Shown: positions 9,787-21,550 of the stretch, in pieces
Layout of the letters: the number at the start of each line of letters is the position of its first letter
How positions within the stretch are numbered: position 1 is the stretch's first letter
DNA from: Gilliamella sp. Lep-s35
GTDB lineage: Bacteria > Pseudomonadota > Gammaproteobacteria > Enterobacterales > Orbaceae
Assembly (NCBI RefSeq): GCF_009795845.1
Contig: NZ_WTEX01000003.1
Location: 95,909 to 159,908 of the forward strand
Reading direction: 5' to 3'
DNA length: 64,000 nt
Translations under genes and position numbers: made by a program
The notes under the pieces: generated by a model
What the model saw: the letters and a program-made list of their open reading frames with translations, nothing else
What the model was told of the DNA's origin: nothing
Database searches by the model: none

Positions 9787-10365
9787 TTAAAGTGTTGATT
9801 TAATAGCATCCTTCGGTCTATAAGATTTCACTATTTGGTCATAGGTTTCAATATAAGGTCCTTCTAGTAGTTGTATACAATAAGGGATACTAGCGAATAT
9901 GCCACTCACAATAACATTACCTTGATCATCTTTAACACCCTCAAGTGTTTCTTTAATTGATTTTGGCCTACCAGGTAGGTTTATGATTAAACACTTTTTG
10001 CGAATAACAGCAACTTGCCTTGATAAAATCGCGGTTGGTACAAAATGCAAACTGATTTGACGCATTTGTTCTCCATATCCTGGTATCACCCGATCAGCGA
10101 TCGCAAGTGTTGCATCAGGTGTTACGTCTCTAATTGCAGGGCCAGTGCCTCCGGTGGTTAAAACTAAATGGCAATGTAGATTATCAACCAGCTCACATAA
10201 TGTTTGTTTAATGACAGCTTGTTCATCAGGAATAATACGATTTTCGGTTACAAAAGGCGTTTTCAATGCGGTTTGTAACCATGAAACTAATGATGGAATG
10301 CCTTCATCTTGGTAAACGCCACTTGAAGCTCTATCTGATACTGAAATTAACCCAATTTTAAACAT
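9787..10365 (-). CDS. mog: Molybdopterin adenylyltransferase Mog
   Basis: Mog activates molybdopterin by adenylylation before molybdate insertion in molybdenum cofactor synthesis. The MoaB/Mog fold is evident from IGLISVSDRASSGVYQDEG, the substrate loop LVLTTGGTGPAIRDVTPDAT and INLPGRPKSIKETLEGV. The frame runs 22 codons further upstream, but the ATG at 10365 follows GAAGGAAT and matches the family N-terminus, giving 192 residues (E. coli 195). No other moa or moe gene lies here. Confidence 0.95.
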   Translation of the reverse strand: MFKIGLISVSDRASSGVYQDEGIPSLVSWLQTALKTPFVTENRIIPDEQAVIKQTLCELVDNLHCHLVLTTGGTGPAIRDVTPDATLAIADRVIPGYGEQMRQISLHFVPTAILSRQVAVIRKKCLIINLPGRPKSIKETLEGVKDDQGNVIVSGIFASIPYCIQLLEGPYIETYDQIVKSYRPKDAIKSTL

Positions 10366-10587
10366 GCTACTTATTCCTTCAACGATAAAGGCACACAGCT
10401 CGAAAATTAAAACTACACTGTTTGTGCCCAACCAATAATAATATGCGCTATGATCTTACAATGATAATTTATTCGCATTGATATAAATAAAATTAAAAAG
10501 ACCTGTACATTGATTGATTTTATTGTCAATTGATTTAACATGATATCATATTATTTAAATAGCAATTGATTCACTTAGGATATATTC

Positions 10588-11526
10588 ATGCCATCAATTC
10601 CCGCACTTGAGTTAATCTCACTAAAAAAAATTTATAAAAATGGTATAGAAGCATTAAAAGGTATCGATTTAACTGTACAAGCTGGCGATTTTTATGCTTT
10701 GCTAGGACCAAATGGTGCTGGTAAATCAACAACTATTGGTATTATTAGTTCATTAGTGACTAAAACTTGTGGGCAAGTAAAAATTTTTGGTTATGACTTA
10801 GATACCGATATTGTAAATGCTAAAAGACAATTAGGGATTGTACCGCAAGAATTCAATTTTAACCAATTTGAAGAAGTGCTGCAAATAGTCACTAATCAAG
10901 GTGGTTATTATGGATTGCCCCGAAAAATCGCATTAGAGCGAGCCGAAAAATATTTGCGAGTTTTAGATTTGTGGGATAAACGCCATAGTCGAGCTAACAT
11001 GTTGTCAGGGGGAATGAAAAGGCGATTAATGATAGCCAGAGCTCTTGTGCATGAACCCAAATTATTAATTCTTGATGAACCGACTGCAGGTGTTGATATT
11101 GAATTGCGCCGTTCTATGTGGGATTTTTTACGTGAAATCAATCGTCAAGGTATCACAATTATTTTGACCACACATTATTTAGAAGAGGCAGAAATGCTTT
11201 GTAGAAAAATTGGTATTATTCAGAGCGGTAAATTGATAGCAAACTCATCAATGCGTGAGCTATTGGCGAAAAGCCAATCTGAAACAATTGTTATTGATTA
11301 TGTGGCGACGCCTAAGAAGATTGAGTTAATTGGCTATAATTATTCCAATGTCGAGCCTGGAATGTTGGAAGTGAAAGTAGATAAGCAAAATGGATTAAAT
11401 CAATTATTTGAACAATTAAATAAACAAAATATTAAAGTGATCAGCGTACGAAATAAAGCAAATCGGTTAGAAGAGTTATTTGTTGATCTGTTGCACAATG
11501 ATACCAAACAAAAAGGTGATATTTGA
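10588..11526 (+). CDS. yadG: ABC-2 transporter ATP-binding protein YadG
   Basis: This is the ATPase of a two-gene ABC-2 exporter whose substrate is not known. It has Walker A GPNGAGKST (about residues 40-48), signature LSGGMKRR, Walker B LLILDEPTAGVD and the H-loop TTHYLEEAEM. Residues 1-220 are the ATPase; the C-terminal about 90 residues form the family extension ending in the conserved NKANRLEELFVDL. It has 312 residues (E. coli YadG 308). Its stop overlaps the yadH start by one base (TGATG), so the two are translationally coupled. Confidence 0.95.
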   Translation: MPSIPALELISLKKIYKNGIEALKGIDLTVQAGDFYALLGPNGAGKSTTIGIISSLVTKTCGQVKIFGYDLDTDIVNAKRQLGIVPQEFNFNQFEEVLQIVTNQGGYYGLPRKIALERAEKYLRVLDLWDKRHSRANMLSGGMKRRLMIARALVHEPKLLILDEPTAGVDIELRRSMWDFLREINRQGITIILTTHYLEEAEMLCRKIGIIQSGKLIANSSMRELLAKSQSETIVIDYVATPKKIELIGYNYSNVEPGMLEVKVDKQNGLNQLFEQLNKQNIKVISVRNKANRLEELFVDLLHNDTKQKGDI

Positions 11527-12296
11527 TGAATAATTTATATTGGATTGCCTTAAAAAGTATTTGGCGTAAAGAAGTAACCCGATTTTTAAGAATTTGGATC
11601 CAAACCTTAATTCCACCAGTCATTACCATGTCGCTTTATTTTATTATCTTTGGTAATTTAATTGGCTCTCGTATTGGTGACATGGGTGGTTTTAGTTATA
11701 TGGAATTTATTGTGCCAGGCTTAATAATGATGTCAGTAATTACTAATTCCTATACCAATGTTTGTTCATCCTTTTTTAGTGCTAAATTTCAACGTAACAT
11801 TGAAGAAATATTGGTGGCACCAGTACCGACAAATATTCTTATTCTAGGGTATGTAGGTGGTGGTGTGATGCGCGGTATTTTAACGGGTATTTTGGTTACT
11901 ATTGTATCGCTATTTTTTGTTCGCTTCGATGTACATTCTTGGTTGTTTGTTATTTTTACATTGCTATTGACCTCGATTTTATTTTCATTAGCAGGTCTAA
12001 TCAATGCTGTATTTGCCAAGACGTTTGATGATATAAGCATTATTCCAACATTTGTGTTAACACCATTAACTTATCTAGGTGGTGTTTTTTATTCAATTAC
12101 AATGCTACCAACATTTTGGCAATGGGTATCGAAAATTAATCCTATTGTTTATATGATTAATGGTTTTCGTTATGGATTTTTGGGAGTGTCAGACGTGCCA
12201 TTATGGATCACATTTTCAATGCTTATTTTATTTGTAACTGTACTTTATGTAATTGCATGGCGATTGATTGATAGAGGACTAGGATTGAGAAGTTAA
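11526..12296 (+). CDS. yadH: ABC-2 transporter permease YadH
   Basis: This is the membrane partner of YadG, with six predicted helices. The ABC-2 signature region is visible (GGVFYSITMLPTFWQWVSKINPIVYMINGFRYGF), along with the first helix PPVITMSLYFIIFGNLIGSRIGD. The ATG at 11526 overlaps the yadG stop and gives 256 residues, the same as E. coli YadH. A TTG one codon earlier is a less likely start. A hairpin terminator follows 25 bases after the stop. Confidence 0.95.
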   Translation: MNNLYWIALKSIWRKEVTRFLRIWIQTLIPPVITMSLYFIIFGNLIGSRIGDMGGFSYMEFIVPGLIMMSVITNSYTNVCSSFFSAKFQRNIEEILVAPVPTNILILGYVGGGVMRGILTGILVTIVSLFFVRFDVHSWLFVIFTLLLTSILFSLAGLINAVFAKTFDDISIIPTFVLTPLTYLGGVFYSITMLPTFWQWVSKINPIVYMINGFRYGFLGVSDVPLWITFSMLILFVTVLYVIAWRLIDRGLGLRS

Positions 12297-12320
12297 TTAA
12301 AGCTTGGAAATAGTAATTAA

Positions 12321-12342
12321 CCGCCGATTATTGTATCGGCGG
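12321..12342. terminator. Bidirectional terminator between yadH and eda
   Basis: Arms CCGCCGAT / ATCGGCGG with a 6-base loop lie between the convergent yadH and eda genes in AT-rich flanks. A hairpin with almost the same stem (CCGCCGACA) occurs between mreB and mreC. Confidence 0.75.
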
Positions 12343-12353
12343 AATAATATTAG

Positions 12354-12992
12354 CTACAGTGCCCCTGCAACAGCTTCCTTAGCCATCTCAGTAATTTTAG
12401 TAAAATCACCTTTTGCTATGGCATCCGTTGGAATAAACCAAGTTCCACCGACACATAATACATTATCAAGTGCCAAATAATCACGGTAGTTTTTAGGATT
12501 CACACCGCCTGTAGGGCAAAACTTCATGTATCCACAAGGGCCTGCAAATGCCTTTAATGCTGCAACGCCACCATTGATTTCAGCAGGGAAGAATTTTAAT
12601 GCCGTTAAACCATATTCTTGTGCTTTTAATAATTCAGAAATAGTTGCAATACCAGGAATAACAGGGATAGGACCTGCAACTGCAGCTTCTAAAATAGCAT
12701 CGGTAATTCCTGGTGTAATAACAAACTCTACACCTGCTTCAGTAACCTGTTTTAGTTGTTCAACACTAGTTACTGTTCCTGCCCCTACAATCGCTTCAGG
12801 AACTTCTTTGATTATTTTCTTAATTGCTTCAATCGCACAAGCTGTTCTTAACGTTACTTCCAGTACCTTTACTCCGCCAGCAATAAGCGCTTTAGCTAGT
12901 GGTACAGCATCCTCAATTCGTTCAATAACAATAACCGGAACCACTGGCCCCATGGTTAAAATTTCTTCAGCACTTTGTTTCCATTTTTTCAT
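12354..12992 (-). CDS. eda: KDPG / KHG aldolase (Entner-Doudoroff aldolase)
   Basis: This class I aldolase cleaves 2-keto-3-deoxy-6-phosphogluconate to pyruvate and glyceraldehyde 3-phosphate, and also acts on 4-hydroxy-2-oxoglutarate. The motif EVTLRT holds the catalytic Glu near residue 45, and the Schiff-base Lys is in [12 protein letters not shown] near residue 133. The phosphate-binding segment [17 protein letters not shown] follows. It has 212 residues (E. coli 213). No edd is adjacent, so it may serve sugar-acid catabolism such as pectin or glucuronate breakdown; that is inference. Confidence 0.96.
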   Translation of the reverse strand: MKKWKQSAEEILTMGPVVPVIVIERIEDAVPLAKALIAGGVKVLEVTLRTACAIEAIKKIIKEVPEAIVGAGTVTSVEQLKQVTEAGVEFVITPGITDAILEAAVAGPIPVIPGIATISELLKAQEYGLTALKFFPAEINGGVAALKAFAGPCGYMKFCPTGGVNPKNYRDYLALDNVLCVGGTWFIPTDAIAKGDFTKITEMAKEAVAGAL

Positions 12993-13060
12993 TTGTTTTT
13001 ACCCACACCTTATTGATACTTAAATAAAGCAATAATCCCTAATAGATAGGGATTATTTTG

Positions 13061-14407
13061 TTACTCATAAATGCCTAATTTTTTTTCTAAATAATGAATA
13101 TTTGTGCCGCCTTTTTGGAAACCTTCATCATTCATAATTTCAATATGAAGATCAATATTGGTTTTGATTCCATCAATAACTAATTCTGCTAAGGCATTTT
13201 TCATACGAGCTATAGCAACTTCACGAGTTTCACCATAAGCAATTAATTTACCAATCATTGAGTCGTAGTATGGAGGGACACTGTAACCCGCATAAATATG
13301 TGATTCCCAACGAATACCAAATCCTCCAGGAGCGTGAAAACGAGTAATTTTCCCTGGTGATGGCATAAATGTTTTTGGATCTTCGGCATTAATTCGACAT
13401 TCAATCGCATGGCCTTTAATTTCAATATCACTTTGTTTAATTGAAAGTGGTTTACCTGCAGCTATTAAAATTTGTTCTCTTATTAGATCAACATCGGTTA
13501 TCATTTCGGTAACTGGATGTTCCACTTGAATACGGGTATTCATTTCAATGAAATAAAATTCACCATTTTCAAATAAGAATTCGAATGTACCAGCACCTCG
13601 ATAACCAATCTCAATACATGCATTAACGCAACGTTCACCAATGAACTTTCGCATTTTAGGGGTAATGCCTGGTGCCGGAGCTTCTTCCATAACTTTTTGA
13701 TGACGTCTTTGCATTGAGCAATCTCGTTCACCTAAATAAACGGCATGACCTTGACCATCAGAAAGCACTTGGATTTCGATATGACGAGGATTCTCTAGAA
13801 ATTTTTCCATATAAACCATGTCATTATTAAAAGCTGTTTTTGCTTCTAGCTTGGTCATTTGGATTGATTGTTCGAGATCTTTTTCTTCACGAACAATGCG
13901 CATACCACGTCCACCACCACCACCAGAAGCTTTGATGATAACCGGATAGCCAATTTGTTTTGCGATTTGCTTATTGGTTTCAATATCATTAGTTAGTGGA
14001 CCATTAGAACCTGGTACACAAGGAACACCTGCTTTTTTCATAGCATTAATTGCCGATACTTTATCGCCCATTAGACGAATAGTGTCAGGTTTTGGACCAA
14101 CAAAAATAAAACCTGAACGTTCAACTTGCTCGGCAAAATCTGCATTTTCAGATAAGAATCCATATCCAGGGTGAATAGCAGCTGTACCAGTTACTTCAGC
14201 TGCCGAAATTAATGCAGGAACATTAAGGTAACTTTTTGCTGAAGCGGCAGGACCAATACAGACAGTTTCGTCCGCTAATAATACATGTTTTAAATCTTTA
14301 TCTGCCGTAGAATGAACAGCGACAGTTTTAATTCCAAGTTCTTTACATGCTCGTAAGATACGTAGAGCTATTTCTCCACGATTGGCAATAAGAATTTTAT
14401 CAAGCAT
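13061..14407 (-). CDS. accC: Acetyl-CoA carboxylase biotin carboxylase subunit
   Basis: AccC carboxylates biotin on AccB using ATP and bicarbonate, the first half-reaction of acetyl-CoA carboxylase. The N-terminal domain ([19 protein letters not shown]) is followed by the ATP-grasp domain with the glycine-rich loop [14 protein letters not shown] near residue 160, then [14 protein letters not shown], and the C-terminal domain ending [10 protein letters not shown]. The ATG at 14407 gives 448 residues (E. coli 449); a TTG two codons earlier is less likely. AccB lies 39 bases upstream on the same strand, giving the usual accBC operon. Confidence 0.97.
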   Translation of the reverse strand: MLDKILIANRGEIALRILRACKELGIKTVAVHSTADKDLKHVLLADETVCIGPAASAKSYLNVPALISAAEVTGTAAIHPGYGFLSENADFAEQVERSGFIFVGPKPDTIRLMGDKVSAINAMKKAGVPCVPGSNGPLTNDIETNKQIAKQIGYPVIIKASGGGGGRGMRIVREEKDLEQSIQMTKLEAKTAFNNDMVYMEKFLENPRHIEIQVLSDGQGHAVYLGERDCSMQRRHQKVMEEAPAPGITPKMRKFIGERCVNACIEIGYRGAGTFEFLFENGEFYFIEMNTRIQVEHPVTEMITDVDLIREQILIAAGKPLSIKQSDIEIKGHAIECRINAEDPKTFMPSPGKITRFHAPGGFGIRWESHIYAGYSVPPYYDSMIGKLIAYGETREVAIARMKNALAELVIDGIKTNIDLHIEIMNDEGFQKGGTNIHYLEKKLGIYE

Positions 14408-14446
14408 ATTCAATCTCTTAATCGTATAGTCAATAATAAATTCAGA

Positions 14447-14902
14447 TTATTCAATAATGAATAGTGGCTGTTCAAATTCAACTGGTTGACCATTTTCAAC
14501 CAAGATGGCTTTTATCGTACCGGCTTTTTCTGACTCGATCTGGTTCATCATTTTCATCGCTTCAACAATGCAAAGCACATCGCCCACATTTACTGTTTGA
14601 CCAACCTCAACAAAAGCTTTTGATTCTGGACTTGGTGTGCGATAAAAAGTTCCAACCATAGGTGATTTGATTGTTGTACCATCTGTAGCAACAATATCTG
14701 TGACAACTTCAGTTTGAACTGTCGGAGCCACAACCACAGGAGCTGATTGAGGTATTTGAATATTTTGTACTGGCGCTGAATAGTTTGTTGTGGATGCAGA
14801 ACGGCTAATACGAACTGATTCCTCACCTTCAGAAATTTCAAGCTCTGAAATACCCGATTCTTCAACTAATTCAATTAATTTTTTAACTTTGCGTATATCC
14901 AT
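14447..14902 (-). CDS. accB: Acetyl-CoA carboxylase biotin carboxyl carrier protein
   Basis: AccB carries the biotin that shuttles carboxyl groups between AccC and AccAD. The C-terminal biotinyl domain has the acceptor lysine in [12 protein letters not shown], with the family thumb around [14 protein letters not shown]. The N-terminal half begins [28 protein letters not shown] and is joined by a Pro/Ala/Val-rich linker. It has 151 residues (E. coli 156). The gene heads the accBC operon and is divergent from mreB. Confidence 0.97.
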   Translation of the reverse strand: MDIRKVKKLIELVEESGISELEISEGEESVRISRSASTTNYSAPVQNIQIPQSAPVVVAPTVQTEVVTDIVATDGTTIKSPMVGTFYRTPSPESKAFVEVGQTVNVGDVLCIVEAMKMMNQIESEKAGTIKAILVENGQPVEFEQPLFIIE

Positions 14903-16319
<1,417 letters not shown>

Positions 16320-16386
16320 TGGTAATTTCATTATTAATTAATTTCATATTTATGAGAAAATTATTACGTATACACCTCATATTTTC

Positions 16387-16412
16387 TTCCGCCGACAATC
16401 GTGTCGGCGGAA
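16387..16412 (+). terminator. Hairpin between mreB and mreC (partial terminator)
   Basis: Perfect 11-bp arms TTCCGCCGACA / TGTCGGCGGAA with a 4-base loop (ATCG) lie 67 bases after mreB and 52 before mreC. The flank is AATCTTATCTT rather than a strict T run, so it may let part of the transcription through to mreCD. Confidence 0.65.
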
Positions 16413-16464
16413 TCTTATCTTGAAATAATTAAACCTTGAGAATAAAACAGGCAAGTACAGGACA

Positions 16465-17307
16465 ATGAAATTACTTTTTTCTAAACGTTCACCTCTCAGT
16501 GTACAATTATTTACTTCTTTGGCGTTAGCCTTAACGCTAATTGTGTTAGATATTCATTATCGCCCATTTAAAGAAATTCGTTACTATTTAGATACGATCA
16601 TTTCTCCGCTTTATCAGATTTCAAATTTTCCAAGGTCATCATTTGATTCTCTTTACGAAATGTCAAAGACGCGAGAAACTTTAATCAGTGAAAATACAAC
16701 ATTGCATGCAGAATTATTGCAACAAAAAAACGATTTATTATTGCTTGAGCACTTAAAACATGAAAACGGTAGACTTCGCCAATTACTCGGTTCCCCATTA
16801 AGACATGATGAACATAAAATGGCCGCGCAAGTATTACTAGCAGATACTGATCCTTATGTTTATCAATTTGTTTTAAATAAAGGTAAGCAAGATGGTGTTT
16901 ATGTTGGTCAACCGGTTGTTGATGAAAAAGGTATCGTAGGACAAATTTATGAAACTGCGCAATCAACAAGTCGTGCAATTTTAGTGTGTGATTATCAACA
17001 TGCAATACCAGTACAAGTGCTAAGAAACGATATAAGTATGGTTGCAGTGGGTAATGGGTGTAGTAATGATTTAACATTAGAATTTTTATCTAATAATGTT
17101 GATATAAAAGTTGGCGATGTTTTAGTGACTTCTGGACTTGATGGACGTTTTCCTGAAGGATATCCAGTTGCAGTAGTGAGCTCAGTAAAACTTGATATTA
17201 CTGATTCAACCCCTATTATTTCTGCAACACCAACAGCCGATTTGAAACGTTTGCGTTATCTATTGTTATTGTGGGGAAATGAAGGAGCAAAATATGAAGG
17301 CTCGTAA
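16465..17307 (+). CDS. mreC: Rod-shape-determining protein MreC
   Basis: MreC is an inner-membrane protein whose periplasmic part links MreB to the peptidoglycan synthases. It has one N-terminal membrane helix (about residues 15-30), a coiled coil (about 68-100, rich in Leu and Glu), and the two-lobed beta domain with VLLADTDPYVYQFVLNKG, GVYVGQPVVDEKGIVGQI and VGDVLVTSGLDGRFPEGYPV. At 280 residues it lacks the long Pro/Gln-rich tail of E. coli MreC (367). Its last codons overlap mreD. Confidence 0.94.
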   Translation: MKLLFSKRSPLSVQLFTSLALALTLIVLDIHYRPFKEIRYYLDTIISPLYQISNFPRSSFDSLYEMSKTRETLISENTTLHAELLQQKNDLLLLEHLKHENGRLRQLLGSPLRHDEHKMAAQVLLADTDPYVYQFVLNKGKQDGVYVGQPVVDEKGIVGQIYETAQSTSRAILVCDYQHAIPVQVLRNDISMVAVGNGCSNDLTLEFLSNNVDIKVGDVLVTSGLDGRFPEGYPVAVVSSVKLDITDSTPIISATPTADLKRLRYLLLLWGNEGAKYEGS

Positions 17308-17776
17308 TCGAATATTTATTATTTGGATAACGCTATTGATTGGCTTATGTTTGCAAATTATTCCTTGGTCATCATATAGTATATTTAAACCACATATGCT
17401 GATGCTTATTTTGGTTTATTGGTTAATTGCACTTCCTCATCGGGTTGGGATTGGCACTGCTTTTGTGTTTGGTGCTTTGATCGATCTATGTACTGGTTCA
17501 ATTTTGGGGATCCATGCTTTTATTTATTCATTTATTGCTTATTTACTAGTTTTTAAATTCCAATTGATACGTAATTTAGCTTTATGGCAACAGTCATTTG
17601 TCATCTTTGCGGTTTCGGTGTGTTATAATTTACTTGTATTTTTATTTCAAGTTAGTATTTATCATACTATAACGATATCGCCATTAATTTTACTATCTAG
17701 CTGTATTGATGGCTTCTTATGGATTGTCATTTATTTATTTTTACGACTAGTAAGACGGAGCTTTGCTATAAACTAA
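17294..17776 (+). CDS. mreD: Rod-shape-determining protein MreD
   Basis: MreD is an integral membrane partner of MreC in the elongasome. The 160 residues contain five to six predicted helices and the family motif FGALIDLCTGSILGIHAF in the centre. The ATG at 17294 has an ideal AAGGAG six bases upstream and overlaps the mreC end by 14 bases, which implies coupling. An in-frame ATG five codons earlier would lie before that ribosome site. E. coli MreD has 162 residues. Confidence 0.93.
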   Translation: MKARNRIFIIWITLLIGLCLQIIPWSSYSIFKPHMLMLILVYWLIALPHRVGIGTAFVFGALIDLCTGSILGIHAFIYSFIAYLLVFKFQLIRNLALWQQSFVIFAVSVCYNLLVFLFQVSIYHTITISPLILLSSCIDGFLWIVIYLFLRLVRRSFAIN

Positions 17777-17787
17777 AAGAGAATCTT

Positions 17788-19263
17788 ATGTCTGTTGAAT
17801 TATTAATGAATGTGACGCCATCTGAAACACGGGTTGCTTATATTGAAGATGGTGTATTGCAAGAAATCCATGTTGATCGTGAATCTAGACGTGGTATTGT
17901 TGGAAATATCTATAAAGGTAAAGTGATCCGTATTTTGCCCGGTATGCAGGCTGCTTTTGTTGATATCGGTCTTGAAAAAGCGGCTTTTTTGCATGCGTCA
18001 GATATTATGCCTCATACTGAGTGTGTGTCTGATACTGAACAAGAGCAATTTCAAGTAAAAGATATTTCTGAACTTGTTCGTCAAGGACAGGATATAATGG
18101 TACAAGTAGTTAAAGATCCACTGGGAACTAAAGGCGCAAGGCTTACAACCGATATTACTTTACCATCACGTTATTTAGTCTTAATGACAGGACCTAATTC
18201 TGCACATGTAGCAACTTCACAACGCATAGAAAGTGAACAAGAACGTGAAAGGCTTAAAAAAATTGTCGAGCAATATGTGACTGAAGAAGGCGGATTTATC
18301 GTTAGAACGGCCGCAGAAGGTGCAAATGCACATGAGTTAGAGCAAGATGCTAATTTTTTACAACGACTTTGGGCTAAAATTCAACAGCGTATGGCTCGTC
18401 CAGTAAGTAAAAATCTAGTTTATGGGGAGTTGGCATTATCACAACGAGTGTTACGTGATTTTGTTGGTGAGCCGATTGAGCGAATTTTGGTTGATTCAAA
18501 ATTAACCTATGATCTATTGGTTGAGTTTACGCAAGAGTTTATGCCAGAAGTGACCAGTAAATTATCACATTATCGCGGTAGTATACCGATTTTCGATCTT
18601 TATGATACCGAAAATGAGATTCAAAGAGCATTAGATCGTAAAGTTAAATTGAAGTCAGGTGGATATTTAATTATTGATCAAACCGAGGCAATGACAACAA
18701 TTGATATCAATACTGGTGCATTTGTTGGTCATCGCAATTTAGAAGAAACGATTTTTAATACTAATATTGAGGCAACAATAGCGATTGCACGTCAGTTACG
18801 ATTACGTAATTTAGGTGGCATTATTATTATTGACTTTATTGATATGCAAGAAAACCTGCACCGTGAAAGGGTATTAAAATCGCTCCAAGATTCTTTATCT
18901 AAAGATAGAGCAAGAACTACCGTTAATTTATTCTCACCTTTAGGTTTGGTCGAAATGACACGTAAACGAACACGCGAAAGCATAGGGCATATTTTGTGCG
19001 AAGAATGTCCAGCATGTAAAGGGCGTGGTATGGTCAAATCAGTCGAAACTGTTTGTAATGAAATTTTACGTGAGATAGTTCGTATCTATAAAGCACATCA
19101 CTCAGAATACTTTTTGGTTTATGCATCAGCCTCTGTGGCTAATGCTTTAACTCATGATGAATCTCATGCTTTAGCTGAAGTTGAGTTGTTTGTAGGTAAA
19201 CGTGTTGAAGTAAAAGTTGAACCACTTTATATTCAAGAACAATACGATGTTGTATTAATGTAA
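17788..19263 (+). CDS. rng: Ribonuclease G
   Basis: RNase G matures the 16S rRNA 5' end and degrades some mRNAs. An S1 domain is visible at residues 35-120 (GNIYKGKVIRILPGMQAAFVDIG), then the 5' sensor and DNase-I-like catalytic core with TTIDINTGAFVGHRN and IIIIDFIDM, which supply the Mg-binding aspartates. The Zn-link CEECPACKGRG follows at about residue 405. The frame opens upstream inside mreD, but the ATG at 17788 matches the family start MSVELLMNVTPSETRVAY and gives 491 residues (E. coli 489). The maf gene that separates mreD and rng in E. coli is absent here. Confidence 0.96.
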   Translation: MSVELLMNVTPSETRVAYIEDGVLQEIHVDRESRRGIVGNIYKGKVIRILPGMQAAFVDIGLEKAAFLHASDIMPHTECVSDTEQEQFQVKDISELVRQGQDIMVQVVKDPLGTKGARLTTDITLPSRYLVLMTGPNSAHVATSQRIESEQERERLKKIVEQYVTEEGGFIVRTAAEGANAHELEQDANFLQRLWAKIQQRMARPVSKNLVYGELALSQRVLRDFVGEPIERILVDSKLTYDLLVEFTQEFMPEVTSKLSHYRGSIPIFDLYDTENEIQRALDRKVKLKSGGYLIIDQTEAMTTIDINTGAFVGHRNLEETIFNTNIEATIAIARQLRLRNLGGIIIIDFIDMQENLHRERVLKSLQDSLSKDRARTTVNLFSPLGLVEMTRKRTRESIGHILCEECPACKGRGMVKSVETVCNEILREIVRIYKAHHSEYFLVYASASVANALTHDESHALAEVELFVGKRVEVKVEPLYIQEQYDVVLM

Positions 19264-19273
19264 AAACAATATC

Positions 19274-19314
19274 TTGTAAAAAAGTTTCAGGAAACTATAC
19301 TTTTGAGTATAAAA
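19274..19314 (+). repeat. 41-bp intergenic repeat, copy 2
   Basis: This second copy of the TTGT...TTTCAGG...TATAAAA element matches copy 3 at 36 of 41 positions. It includes the inverted repeat TATACT-TTTG-AGTATA. It lies between rng and tldD, 10 bases after the rng stop. Confidence 0.7.
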
Positions 19315-19402
19315 ATGATGAAAGTTAACTAGTTGTTACGATTGAATCTTTATAATCGATTATCAAAAAAGCTTTCATCCACAATTAGAATTTAAGGAAT
19401 TT

Positions 19403-20860
19403 ATGATACTAACTCAAGTGAGTGAACGACTACTCAATCCCAACAATCTAAGCCAACAAGATCTTTTGCATTTACTTGATATGCTCAGCTCAAGGAAAAT
19501 TGATTTTGGTGATTTGTATTTTTTGTCTGGCTATTATGAAAACTGGTTACTTGAAGATGGTATTATAAAAAATGCCTCATTTCACCGTGACCAAGGTGTT
19601 GGCGTTAGAGCAGTTGTTGGTGAAAAAACCGGATTTGCTTATACTGATCAACTTTCATTAGCGCGGTTAGAACAAAGTATATTAGCAGCAAACTCAATAA
19701 CAAAAACACAAATGCCCATTGAAGTAACTCCATTTAAATCAGTCCAAACAGTACCCATATACCCATCAATAAATCCAATCAATTTGTTTTCTCAAGAACA
19801 AAAAATTGCTTTATTGCGACAAGTTGATCAATTAGCTCGATCGATAGATCCTAGAATAGTTGAAGTTTCAGCCAGTTTAACCGGAAGTTATGAAGATATT
19901 TTAATCGTAGCAACAGATGGTACATTATGCGCTGATATTCGTCCTTTAGTACGTCTATCCATTTCAGTTTTAGTTGAAAAAGATGGTAAACGCGAACGTG
20001 GCAGTAGTGGTGGCGGTGGGCGATTTGGCTATGAATATTTCTTAACCACCAACCCAAAAACATCAGAAAGTTATGCTGACAGCTATGTCCGAGAAGCCGT
20101 TCGCCAAGCACTTATTTCCCTTTCGGCTAAAGCCGCACCGGCAGGAACAATGCCTGTTGTTTTAGGTGCAGGTTGGCCTGGTGTATTGTTACATGAGGCA
20201 GTAGGCCATGGTTTAGAAGGTGATTTTAACCGTAAAAATAGTTCAGTTTTTTCTGGAAAAATTGGTGAACAAGTCACTTCAGAAGTTTGTACTATTGTTG
20301 ATGATGGTACAATTGAGAATCGCCGTGGCTCACTATCTATTGATGATGAAGGAACTCCAAGCCAAAAAACAGTGCTTATTGAAAATGGTATTTTAAAAGG
20401 TTATATGTTTGATAAACTCAACGCAAAATTGATGAATACGTATTCGACCGGTAATGGTCGTCGTGAAGGATATGCTTACTTACCTATGCCAAGAATGACT
20501 AATACTTATATGTTAGCAGGAAAATCCTCTTTTGATGATATTATTAGTAGCGTTGATTATGGCCTTTATGCTCCTAATTTTTCAGGTGGACAAGTAGATA
20601 TCACCTCTGGTAAGTTTGTTTTTTCAACTTCAGAAGCTTACTTGATTGAAAAGGGTAAAATAACAACACCGGTTAAAGGTGCAACGTTAATTGGTTCAGG
20701 TATTGAAACGATGCAGCAAATATCTATGGTAGGTAATGATCTAGCATTAGATCCCGGTATAGGTGTTTGTGGCAAAGCAGGACAGAGTGTATCTGTCGGG
20801 GTTGGACAACCCACTTTAAAAGTAGATAATTTAACCGTTGGTGGTACCATTAACCACTAA
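19403..20860 (+). CDS. tldD: Metalloprotease TldD
   Basis: TldD is the catalytic subunit of the TldD/TldE zinc protease, which trims unfolded peptides and matures microcin B17-type peptides and the CcdA antitoxin. The HExxxH-like metal motif is [15 protein letters not shown] near residue 262. Further family blocks are [32 protein letters not shown] and [18 protein letters not shown]. It has 485 residues (E. coli 481). AAGGAAT precedes the ATG. TldE (PmbA) is not in the window. The yhdP gene, which lies upstream in E. coli, is missing. Confidence 0.96.
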   Translation: MILTQVSERLLNPNNLSQQDLLHLLDMLSSRKIDFGDLYFLSGYYENWLLEDGIIKNASFHRDQGVGVRAVVGEKTGFAYTDQLSLARLEQSILAANSITKTQMPIEVTPFKSVQTVPIYPSINPINLFSQEQKIALLRQVDQLARSIDPRIVEVSASLTGSYEDILIVATDGTLCADIRPLVRLSISVLVEKDGKRERGSSGGGGRFGYEYFLTTNPKTSESYADSYVREAVRQALISLSAKAAPAGTMPVVLGAGWPGVLLHEAVGHGLEGDFNRKNSSVFSGKIGEQVTSEVCTIVDDGTIENRRGSLSIDDEGTPSQKTVLIENGILKGYMFDKLNAKLMNTYSTGNGRREGYAYLPMPRMTNTYMLAGKSSFDDIISSVDYGLYAPNFSGGQVDITSGKFVFSTSEAYLIEKGKITTPVKGATLIGSGIETMQQISMVGNDLALDPGIGVCGKAGQSVSVGVGQPTLKVDNLTVGGTINH

Positions 20861-20887
20861 TAATACTTTAATGGGATTTAAAAATAG

Positions 20888-21550
20888 ATGGAAACAATAA
20901 TTACACTTTATCATGCGTTTGTTAACATGGATATTGCAACGCTGTCAAATCCTAATGTGCTATGGACACTATATGGGATGTTGTTTGTCATTATTCTTTT
21001 AGAAAATGGCGTTTTACCAGCGGCTTTTTTACCTGGAGATAGTCTATTATTCTTAACTGGTGTGTTAATTAGCCAAAATGTATTTCATTTTGGTTTAATT
21101 AATTTTATTTTAATTTTTGGCGCTGCTTTAGGTACTTGGTTAGGTTATGCCCAAGGACTTTGGCTTGGTAATACTAAGCTTGTCCAAGGTTGGATGGCGC
21201 ATATACCTGAAAAGTATCATCATAAATCGGAAGTATTATTCCATAAGTATGGATTACAAGCGCTATTTATTGGGCGATTTATTGCTTTTGTTCGTACATT
21301 ATTACCAATGATGGCTGGATTATCAGGACTACATAGTCGAAAATTCCATATTTATAATATAATCAGTGCTACATTATGGATTTTCTTGATTGTAACATTA
21401 GGTTATTTATTTGGATTATCACCAATTTTCAAAGAATATGAAAAGCAAATTATGTCTCTGTTAATGCTAATACCTGTTTTATTATTAGTTTTGGGATTGG
21501 TTTTTTCAATTTTTCTTGCAGTTAAGCGCTCTTTAAGTAATAAAAAGTAA
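20888..21550 (+). CDS. yqjA: DedA family membrane protein YqjA-type
   Basis: DedA proteins are proton-dependent membrane transporters implicated in lipid-carrier recycling; E. coli YqjA supports envelope integrity and alkaline or drug tolerance. The motifs LENGVLPAAFLPGDSLLFL (residues 40-58), LGYAQGLWLGN and GRFIAFVRTLLPMMAGLSG match YqjA more closely than other paralogues, and the length (220) is identical. There are about five membrane segments. It follows tldD by 27 bases and is probably cotranscribed. Confidence 0.9.
   Translation: METIITLYHAFVNMDIATLSNPNVLWTLYGMLFVIILLENGVLPAAFLPGDSLLFLTGVLISQNVFHFGLINFILIFGAALGTWLGYAQGLWLGNTKLVQGWMAHIPEKYHHKSEVLFHKYGLQALFIGRFIAFVRTLLPMMAGLSGLHSRKFHIYNIISATLWIFLIVTLGYLFGLSPIFKEYEKQIMSLLMLIPVLLLVLGLVFSIFLAVKRSLSNKK

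Noticed and set aside
12526..13023. A 165-codon plus-strand frame opposite eda
   Set aside because: It is antisense to a well-conserved aldolase gene and its Ala/Ser/Thr/Ile-rich composition is typical of a shadow frame.
16685..17077. A 130-codon minus-strand frame opposite mreC
   Set aside because: It is antisense to the conserved mreC domain, with His/Tyr/Leu-rich composition and no motif.
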